64,000 nucleotides of DNA from the NCBI GenBank assembly GCA_019359285.1, contig JAHHHQ010000028.1, forward strand, positions 1-64,000. Direction: 5' to 3'. The stretch's first letter is position 1; each line of letters starts with the position of its first letter. Below, in pieces: positions 1 through 8,700 of this stretch. Position numbers and translations under genes: made by a program. The notes beneath the pieces are model-generated. The model was not told the origin of the DNA, searched no databases, and saw only the letters and a program-made list of their open reading frames with translations. Source of the stretch: Nodosilinea sp. WJT8-NPBG4. GTDB taxonomy: Bacteria; Cyanobacteriota; Cyanobacteriia; Phormidesmidales; Phormidesmidaceae.

Positions 1-58
1 CGAGCTCGATGGCGTCAATGACCTTTTGCCTCAAATCGAGGCTGTAGGGTTTGGGCAT
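1..58 (-). mobile_element. IS630-family transposase, N-terminus only (runs off window edge)
   Basis: Minus-strand reading from ATG at 58 gives MPKPYSLDLRQKVIDAIEL, the characteristic N-terminus of cyanobacterial IS630-type transposases; truncated by the window start. Confidence 0.75.
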
Positions 59-229
59 AGCACTGGGAGGAAAATGTCTCTGCCTATAACTTACGTCCTA
101 AACCATATGGCTGTAGCTATACCAGCAGCAGCGACAGCCGCGATCGCCGGTGCCCTAGCGGCGGGAATGCCTATCCCATCCCTAGGTTTTTAGGGCAAAC
201 CAATGTCCTTACTGTCGTCGGTAGGGGTC

Positions 230-3200
230 TTAAAACGTCATCGGCGCGATCGGTTCAAGATCGGGGTTGTGGCCGCCCACCTGACTGGTCCGCAGCACCC
301 AGGCCGACGCGCCGTACTTGAGAAACTTGTGCACCACCACGTCGCTGGCCTTGCGGGGAAACACCGTGCGCCAGCTGCCCAGCCCCATCAGCAGGTTGCG
401 CAGGGGTTCGTCTTCGATCGAGCTGCCCAGGTTAAATTCGTTCTTTTCCCAGGTGGGGCGCAGGCCCCCTAGGGGTTGCAGGGTGTCTTTAAGGTCTTTG
501 CCAAAGAGGGCGAGCTGATACAGAGGCTCGGCCTGGTCGGGGTGCTGATCGATCAGAGCGTCGGCATGGTGGTAGAGACTGATGCCGATGCTTTGCAAAC
601 TGGCAAACAGCGCCTGATTAGAGTCTTGGGAGCAGTTGTTTGACGGACCGACAAAGGTGCTGCCGGTGCCGTCGCCGATGCGGTAGCGGGCGGTCATGGC
701 TTGCAGGTGGGCTTCCATGCGGGTGAGGGGAGACCGCCGCTCGTCGTCAAAATAGTAGTTGCGGTTAAAAGAATCGAGCTTGACTAGGATGTCGCAGGTG
801 GGGCGGGTGCCCAACCAACCCCGCTGGCGATCGCCCTGATACCGCGACCAGTGAATCGTGCCCGCAATCAGCCCATCGATGTTGTGGGCGTAGACCTGGT
901 AGTAGCGAATCTCAAACCGCCGCTCATCTGCTAGTGGGTCGTGTACCACCTCGGCCCGACCGTAGGCAAAGTGGCCAAAGAAAATAGGGGTAGCAGCGGC
1001 TGGTTCTTTGTGGTTGCCACCGATGCCGCCGTAGGTGTGGAGGATGAGGGCGCGATCGCCCACCTGCCACTCATCGATCGCCGCTGCGATCGCCTCGGGC
1101 CGACCATTATCTCGCACTGTACAGAGCACCGAGCTGACCTTGCCCTTTTGGGCCGCCACGTCGGCCCACGACTCTTTGCGAATGTAGCGGTAGGCCGCCT
1201 TAGCGCCGCCAAACACTACCCGCTGGGGTTGAAGCCGAAACAAGGCGCGCGGTCCCAGAGCCTGCACCACAAAGGTGCCGCTGGCATTCGGCGCGCCGTA
1301 GATGTACCAACCGGTCTCGTTGTAGGGCGATCGCTCCAGATCCCGCGTGGTAGAGGGACTGCTGCCGTAGATCGCCATTGGGGCCACCGGGGGCAAGCTC
1401 ACTACCTCCCCGGGGCCGTCAAAGGCGCGGCTGACCTTATTAAAATGCCGCACTCGCCACTGGTCGCCCGTTGCCCCCACAAACTGCACCAGGCCGTAAT
1501 AGCGCCCCGTCACCTCCATCGGCTGAGCCGCGATCAAGAGCGTTACCCCGTCCCGATCCAGCACCACCTGGGGATCTTCCACCACCACTACTAGGTCATC
1601 CTCTGGCAGCGATCCAGCCAGAGATTCTAAAGGGTCGACCCGCAACCAGTGGTTGAGCCGCACCGGGTTGATCACTCCGCCAGAGCGGCTGGCATATTCA
1701 GCATCAGCGCTAAAGTGCACATCGTGGGTGACGGCCTGCACCAACTTTTGGGTGAGGGGGTGGTCAGACCAACGCAGCTTCACCACCTGACCCACCAGCT
1801 TGCGGTGGTCGTCGGGCGCGTGGTGAATTTCATAGAAGACGCCGCCAAAGCGCTCGGCCTTGGCGGGCAAAATCAGCCGTCCAATCCAGTCAGCAATCGG
1901 TACGTAGAGCGCTGGGTTAGGGCGCTGGTCGAGCGGATAGCTCTGGTACTGCACCAGGGGGTTGGCGCGAAAGATGTCGTAGTTATTTGCCTTGCCGCCC
2001 CGCTCTAGCCCGGTTTCTAGGATTTCGCCCCGCAGAATGGCGTTGATGGTATCGATGGTCTGACCGAGGGAACTGCGGCCATCGGGCAGCACCAGCTTGG
2101 GGTCGAGAATGCCCCCCGGCACCTGATGCCCCACTGGACCTAGGGAAACAAACGAAATTTTGCCCCGTCGCTTCGCCCGGTTCCAGAACGACAGAGGAAA
2201 CAGCGGCCAGCGCCCCGGAAAGATCTTTGGCCCCAGTTTCTCTACCGCATCCTGCTCGCCTGACAGGTGATAGAGATGCTCCAGTTGGAGTAGGTTGATG
2301 TTGGCGCTCATCACCCCACCCAGGGAAATGACGTCGATGGGAGCACCCAGAGCCCGCTTGAGGTAGGGGGCGCTGGCGCAGCACATCTGCCCGCCGCCGC
2401 TGTAACCCATCAGCGTGACGGGGGTGCCGCTGCCCACCCGATAGCCATTTTTGATCAAGCCGTTAAACACTACCTGGGCAATGCCCTGGTTATAGAGCGG
2501 GCCGTAGCGCTTGTCGGCCGACACGCCCACAATTAGCATGTTGCGAATGTTGACCAGCAGGCCCAGCACGCTCATGGGGTTGGCAAACCGCAGCTTGTCG
2601 GCGTAGCGCCACAGAAACGACAGGGGCCGATCTTCATCCAGGGGCGCATTCATCACCGAGTAGGGCATGATGCCGCGAATCAGCGCCACGCCCTTGGGCA
2701 GGGTGGGGGCTAGGGTGTCGAGAAATTCTTCAATATCGGGCAGGTACTCAGAGCTGGAGATGCCAATGCCGTCGAGATAGACCATGTAGCGGCTGATTTT
2801 ACTGGGGTCGGCCACGGGTTCGGCCAGTTCTCCGGCGTTGACGGTGGTGTTGACCTCGTCGTCATACCAGCCGGCCCACCAGCCCAGGGTTTCGAGCGGA
2901 GCCAGCAGCCCGGCCACCACCAAGGCAATAATGCCAATCCAGGCAAAGTTCAGCACCAGCAGCGCTAGGCTGGGCAGGCCGCTCAACCAGCCAAACCACC
3001 AGACTCGAATGGGCCGCAGCAGCGCCAGCACCACCACCGTCAGCACCGCCATGGCGACCAGGCCTAGCAGTGTCTTAAAGCTATCAAGGCGATCGCTGTT
3101 GGGGCCGGCATCGACAGAGACAGTCGAGCCCCCGGCTCCGGCCAAGGCTAAAGCGGGAGGTTCCCCAGTAACAATCGCATCCCCCTGACTGAGGGCGCTA

Positions 3201-3865
3201 AATCGCTGGGTAAACTCTTCGTGCCAGCGGGTAGAGGTTTCGGCCAACCCCGATTGAAACGACTCAGTCAAATCTCGGCGATTGGTGACGAGATCAACCC
3301 CCGCCGCCCGGTTGGCAATGCGCTTGCCCAAGTTGGCAATGGGCTGACCCACGGTGTTTTGCAAAACTTGCAGCAAAATCCAGCCCAGGGCAACGTAGCT
3401 AAAGGCATGGCTAATGCCCAGGTTGGCGATCGCCCCAAAGCCCACCACCATAGCCAGCAAATGCCACACCGACAGCAAGTTGAGAATGGGCACCCCTAGG
3501 TAGGGCAGTGCTCCCAAAAAGCTAAACAGCAGTGGGGCGTAGGCCAACCCCAGCACCGTCACTAGCTGCCCCAGAGGAAGGTTCTGCGACCAGGGAGCCA
3601 GGGTGATTAGCCAGGTGCTTAACACCAGAGCCAAAAAGCCAAAGGCAAGCAGCACCGCGTTAATGCCCAGACTGAGCACAAACCGGGCGGGCCGCACTTG
3701 GTTAACGAAGAGAATAATGCTCTGCCCAATGCCTTGGGATAGCCCTGCCAGCAAAACCACTAACAGCGCCAGGCTTCTCCCTGCTGGCACGGTGGTGGCA
3801 ATACGAAAGGCCTCGTCGTTGAGAGCAAACACGTAGCCCAGCACTTCCCAGAAGCGATCTAGCAT
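230..3865 (-). CDS. Large membrane protein with multi-TM N-terminus (Yip1-like) and alpha/beta-hydrolase-like region (GYSGG motif)
   Basis: 1211-aa ORF; several hydrophobic helices in the first ~330 aa; nucleophile-elbow-like LMGYSGGGQ; long soluble C-terminus. Confidence 0.7.
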   Translation of the reverse strand: MLDRFWEVLGYVFALNDEAFRIATTVPAGRSLALLVVLLAGLSQGIGQSIILFVNQVRPARFVLSLGINAVLLAFGFLALVLSTWLITLAPWSQNLPLGQLVTVLGLAYAPLLFSFLGALPYLGVPILNLLSVWHLLAMVVGFGAIANLGISHAFSYVALGWILLQVLQNTVGQPIANLGKRIANRAAGVDLVTNRRDLTESFQSGLAETSTRWHEEFTQRFSALSQGDAIVTGEPPALALAGAGGSTVSVDAGPNSDRLDSFKTLLGLVAMAVLTVVVLALLRPIRVWWFGWLSGLPSLALLVLNFAWIGIIALVVAGLLAPLETLGWWAGWYDDEVNTTVNAGELAEPVADPSKISRYMVYLDGIGISSSEYLPDIEEFLDTLAPTLPKGVALIRGIMPYSVMNAPLDEDRPLSFLWRYADKLRFANPMSVLGLLVNIRNMLIVGVSADKRYGPLYNQGIAQVVFNGLIKNGYRVGSGTPVTLMGYSGGGQMCCASAPYLKRALGAPIDVISLGGVMSANINLLQLEHLYHLSGEQDAVEKLGPKIFPGRWPLFPLSFWNRAKRRGKISFVSLGPVGHQVPGGILDPKLVLPDGRSSLGQTIDTINAILRGEILETGLERGGKANNYDIFRANPLVQYQSYPLDQRPNPALYVPIADWIGRLILPAKAERFGGVFYEIHHAPDDHRKLVGQVVKLRWSDHPLTQKLVQAVTHDVHFSADAEYASRSGGVINPVRLNHWLRVDPLESLAGSLPEDDLVVVVEDPQVVLDRDGVTLLIAAQPMEVTGRYYGLVQFVGATGDQWRVRHFNKVSRAFDGPGEVVSLPPVAPMAIYGSSPSTTRDLERSPYNETGWYIYGAPNASGTFVVQALGPRALFRLQPQRVVFGGAKAAYRYIRKESWADVAAQKGKVSSVLCTVRDNGRPEAIAAAIDEWQVGDRALILHTYGGIGGNHKEPAAATPIFFGHFAYGRAEVVHDPLADERRFEIRYYQVYAHNIDGLIAGTIHWSRYQGDRQRGWLGTRPTCDILVKLDSFNRNYYFDDERRSPLTRMEAHLQAMTARYRIGDGTGSTFVGPSNNCSQDSNQALFASLQSIGISLYHHADALIDQHPDQAEPLYQLALFGKDLKDTLQPLGGLRPTWEKNEFNLGSSIEDEPLRNLLMGLGSWRTVFPRKASDVVVHKFLKYGASAWVLRTSQVGGHNPDLEPIAPMTF

Positions 3866-4057
3866 TGGCTCAGCCTCAACCTTGTGCCGAGATTTTACTC
3901 CAAGGTTAGAGGCAAAACTGCCACTGTTAGGTTAAGTGAAGGATTTTTGGGCGATTCCGGAATGGACACTCCACGAATCGCAACGTTATCTCAAACAGGC
4001 ACGAATGTGGACGCAGGTTGCTGAATGCAGCTTAGCCAATACAAGCTTTTCTCACCG

Positions 4058-4633
4058 CTAACCTACTGCCAGCATAGCCTCGGCGGTTATTGCCCAATCG
4101 GGAAACGTAGGCGATTCGACCACAGATTCACCTTCAAATGTGGCTTCGCTATAGCCCTGTGAGGTCAAATTCAGAACGGTCACCTCGCCCACCGTCGGGT
4201 CGAGAATCCAATATTCACCAATGCCGCGCCACTCGTACTGATTGCGCTTTTCTAGATAGTCGCGGCGGCGATTTTCAGCCCCTGGGCTGACCACTTCTAC
4301 TACCAGCAAAGGGGGCGCCATTTCCAGCGTGATGGCGGCCTGCCCCAACTCGCGCATCTGCTCGGGATGCTCGGGACGCAGCACCGTCAGGTCAGGGTAC
4401 CGATTTCTAGGCTGCCCCGGTACAGCCAGAGCCAAACCTTGGGGACAAACTTGAGCAACATCTACCAGCGTTTTCAATATGTCGTAAAGCTTTAGGGCGC
4501 GACGCAAGTTGTCGTATGACTCCGGCGGCATCTCAACCAGGTCTCCATTAGTGAGTTCGTAGTAGCCCTCGACCTCCTGGGCGTGGGTGAGAAAGTCGCT
4601 AAAGGTTTTGAGCTGGGGTTGGGCTTGTACCAC
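4058..4633 (-). CDS. Uma2 family endonuclease (DUF820)
   Basis: 191 aa with NGDLVEMPPES, PPLLVVEVVSPGAENRRRDYLEKRNQYEWRGIGEYWILDP, typical of Uma2/DUF820. Confidence 0.9.
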   Translation of the reverse strand: MVQAQPQLKTFSDFLTHAQEVEGYYELTNGDLVEMPPESYDNLRRALKLYDILKTLVDVAQVCPQGLALAVPGQPRNRYPDLTVLRPEHPEQMRELGQAAITLEMAPPLLVVEVVSPGAENRRRDYLEKRNQYEWRGIGEYWILDPTVGEVTVLNLTSQGYSEATFEGESVVESPTFPDWAITAEAMLAVG

Positions 4634-5056
4634 GGGCGATCACCTGCTGCTCGATGTCACTATTTTATCGGGTGTGCTTTTTGGTAGGGGCTTGGTATGG
4701 CTGGCCGGGTACCCCCCACCCGGCCAGTAACTGGCCACCGAGCCGGGGACGCTGCTCCAGTAGCAAGGTTTTTGTGAGGATTACCATCCAAGTTCTGACT
4801 CCACCAGATAATCCTGTCTCGGCTCCGTTGAGGGGTACGGGGATGGGGTCTTTTTAGCATGTCTGGCACTTAATACATAGTTGTGTCGCTTGGTTTTTAG
4901 TGAGAATATGGTTTTTATTTAGTTAATTTTTGCTGAAAGATAGACTAAAAGATTATTATCATCTCAACCCTTCAACATCTTGTGCGCAAAATGAAGTGTT
5001 TAGAAAATTTAAGGACTTCATAACAAGATACTGCTTCTAAGGTTGGTAATTGATTC

Positions 5057-5704
5057 ATGAACAAAGCCAGACAAATGATTGTCACGAAACAAGCCTTTAT
5101 TTATTTTGTATACATAATTCTTATTTTTGATGTGATGTATAGGATCTTTAATCACAGCGATGCAATTCTAGACTGGCAACTTGTATCAATTTTAGGATTG
5201 TTGACTTTCGCAATACTAGGAGATCGGATAAGTGAGCTAATTATAGGGAAGGAAGGTATAACCCTGAAACAAAGCATTGATGTACAAGTTCTTCAAATCA
5301 AGAAAGATGCAGAAGATATTCAGTCAATTAACGAAACTGGCAACACAAAATATATAGATGAGCTGCTTGAAAGAGTTAACAGCCCAGATCGTGATGTTTG
5401 GTCAAAACTTATAATTTACAGGTTGGCGCTGAGAGCATTAACCCGACAGATATGTAAGGTTCAAGGGATGCAACTGGGCGATTCGCCATCACTAACTAGC
5501 ATGATTAATTTCATGAAGGAGAAGAGTTTAATTACCGATCAATTAGCGTATGATCTCAACTTTATTAGATACATAACTTTTTTCTTTGAATGGGGTACTG
5601 GTCATCCACCTACTGTAGAAGAAATAAAAAGAGTATTAGATATAGCTCCTCAAGTATTGAAATACTTAGAATATATGATTGAACGACAAGGATCTGCGGC
5701 ATAG
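5057..5704 (+). CDS. Hypothetical membrane protein (N-terminal TM helices) in an AT-rich island
   Basis: 215-aa ORF with ATG start, hydrophobic N-terminus (FIYFVYIILIFDVMYRIF; LVSILGLLTFAILG), soluble helical C-terminus. Confidence 0.65.
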   Translation: MNKARQMIVTKQAFIYFVYIILIFDVMYRIFNHSDAILDWQLVSILGLLTFAILGDRISELIIGKEGITLKQSIDVQVLQIKKDAEDIQSINETGNTKYIDELLERVNSPDRDVWSKLIIYRLALRALTRQICKVQGMQLGDSPSLTSMINFMKEKSLITDQLAYDLNFIRYITFFFEWGTGHPPTVEEIKRVLDIAPQVLKYLEYMIERQGSAA

Positions 5705-5765
5705 CAACGCCCTGATCTAGAACGTACTAACCTGGTTAATTGGTCGCAATTATTATCTAGTCTAT

Positions 5766-8700
5766 CTATGTCAAATAATGTCTAAGTTGTTGTGCCAGCA
5801 CTTGCACATGAGGTTGTTTCAACAACGATAAATGATTGCCAGGAACTTCGTGTAGTTGAATGTCCTTAACTAATTCACTCCAGCCCAATGTTTCATCCTG
5901 TCGATTCGCATCTGATTGTTCTGCTGCCTTAAATAGCGCGATCGCTTGAGAGTAAGGCTGAGGCACATAATCGTATGTTGCCTGACTATTCGCATAAACA
6001 ATAGGCAGCATGGCGTTAATGGCAGATTCATCCAACAGGCGCAATCGGGACTCTTCAGGAATGAGTCGGGTGATGGCTGACCATTGCCAGCGAGAGAACC
6101 AGGGATTTTTAGGGTGTAGGCGCTGGGTCGCCAGGGTGCTGATGTCTACCAAAAATGGCAGGGTAGACCAGAGGGCAGTTTTTACCAAAAACTTGAAGCT
6201 CTGAGAAAAAGAGGGTTTGGTACAAGGAGCAGTTGTATCGAGAATTGCCAGTAGTTCAACTTTTTCGCCTGCTTGAGTCAGTTGTTGCGCCATCTCAAAG
6301 GCAACCAACCCTCCAAAAGACCAGCCCCCCAGGTAATATGGTCCGTGGGGTTGAAGGGTTTGAATCGCCTGGATGTAATAGGCAGCGATCGCCTCCATTC
6401 GATTTAGGGGGCGAGATTTGCCATCCAATCCTAGAGGTTGCAACCCATAGAAACTGCGATCGCTCTTTAGGTGATGAGCCAGTTCCAAATAGGGAAATAC
6501 GACCCCAAACATAGGATGCACACAGAAAAAGGGAGGCTCGCTACCGCCCAAGCTGAGGGGCACTAGTGGTGAAGTAGGGGGAATCGTATTGTGTTCTGGA
6601 GGTTCCTTTTGGGAAGGAACAGAAATGGCCTGAGAGGGCTGATTGAGTAAAGTCGATTGTTTGCGCCGATAAGCGGTGCGATCGAGCCGGACGAGAGGAG
6701 GAGTGTTTGGGGTGGTATCGCGTAGTGCGTCCAGAATGGGTGCTAGTTGGGCAATGGTAGGAGCTGCAAAGACATTCTTCAGCGGAAGTTCTAGTTTAAA
6801 GGTGTCGCGGATGCGAGAGGTCATTTGAGTGGCTAATAGGGAGTGCCCACCCGACTCAAAAAAGTTATCGTGACGGTTGACATGTTTGAGTTGTAATAGT
6901 TCTTGCCAGATCTCAATAAGAGCTATCTCGGTTGAGGTTTGGGGTGCGACCGCCGAAGGTAGATCGCTGTGCTGAGTGTGGTCAAGCGGGGGAAGGGCAC
7001 GCCGATCGACCTTACCACTCGAATTCAACGGGAGGGTGGCTAACGGCACAAACACCGCAGGAACCATGTAGTCGGGTAACGTCTGGCTGAGATGTTGCCG
7101 AAGCTCAGGAATGAGTTGCCGGGCGACATTCGCCTGAAGTGGATGGTTGGTGAACTGCTCGGGCGATCGCTCGTTGTGCTGCAATACCTCATCCGCTGCA
7201 TCAACCCCATGACGAGTCAACACCACATCATAATCTCCAGCCTCACTAGATGTTGACCAGGTAATCTCTACGGTGTAGGGCAGTGTTGTTTCTAAATTCC
7301 ACCAGTCTTGTGGATCGATTGCTAAGTTTTCAGTATCTTGCAATAGCTCCCGCATTCGTCCAACAGCTTTGGGCGCTTTCTTAGTCCGAAGCCAGTTTGC
7401 TGTTGCAATAGCGGCATTCACTCGGCGATTAGACACGTTTGTGATTCTTAAAATCTCTGGCTCAGTAGTAAGGAGCTGCTGGTGTATTTCTTGAACAGTC
7501 ACCGGCTGATGTTTCCAGTTGAATTGCTCCCTCTTTTTTTCGATAGCTAGCGTAGGTTGGGTTTCGGGCCTTAACCCAACATTGCGGGATTGTCCCATTC
7601 GCAGCAAAACGTTGTAGCGGAACTGAGTCATTTCATTCTGACTGCGCCCTCGTGTCAGTCGAATTTGAACCTGTCGAATTTGGGCGAACTGCGATCGCAT
7701 GGCATAAAAGATTGCTGGCTCAATTGCTAATTCTGGCTCTTCAAATTGCGATCGCTCAACTTGATGCCAGAGTTGCGATCGCTCTACACTATCATCTGCC
7801 TGAATAAACTTCATCCAGCTATGAAATGCAGATAACAAAGCTAGGTTTCGTACATCTCCAATGAATAAAATGCCATTCTCTGCTACGGTTGCAATTGCTT
7901 TCTCCAAGACCTGCATTAAGTAAGCTTCATCTGGAAAATACTGCACAACCGAATTCAAAATCACAACATCAAATGACCCTAGATCAATTCCTTCAAAGTC
8001 GGTTGCCATGCGATGTAAAAGCTCAACATGAGAAAGGTTGAGCGTGTCTAGCTGAGTTTGAACTGACGCTAGCGAAACAGCCGAAAAGTCTGTGCCTACA
8101 TACTGTTGACAGTGCGGTGCAATTTGAAGCAACAACAATCCTGTACCGCACCCAATCTCTAAAACCCTTTTAGGTTTCAACGCGAGAATTTGCTGAACGC
8201 GATCGCTCACCCATTCCTGCATTTGCTCAAGGGGAATAGGTTCTCCGGTGTAGCTGCTGTTCCATCCAGTAATGTTGAATTGTGGATTGCTGGGTTCTGG
8301 GTGCTGAGTGGGTTCTGTTGATTGGTAAGTTTGGTTGTATAGGGTTTGCCAGTGTTGCAGGTGTTGAGTTTGGAGCGATCGCACACTGGTTTCTTGCAGA
8401 TATTTAGTATCAAGACTGAAGTAGGCGACAAGAGACGATGCAGCAGAGGGTATGACAACGGCATCTTGGATAGCGGAATGACGCTGTAGAGTCGTTTCAA
8501 TCTCACCCAATTCAACTCGATACCCCCGGACCTTGATCTGGTGATCTACTCGACCGAGAAACTGGATGGTGCCATCGCGGTTGTAGAGGACGCGATCGCC
8601 GGTTTTGTAGAGAGTTGATTGCTGTTTATTATGTGTGGAGAAAGCACTTTTTAAGTCAGCACTGATAAACCTTTCCGCCGTCAATTCCGGGCGATTGAGA

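Noticed and set aside
941-2008. Antisense ORFs opposite the 1211-aa gene (941..1594, 1649..2008 plus)
   Set aside because: GC-rich antisense open frames with Arg/His-rich composition and no family motifs.
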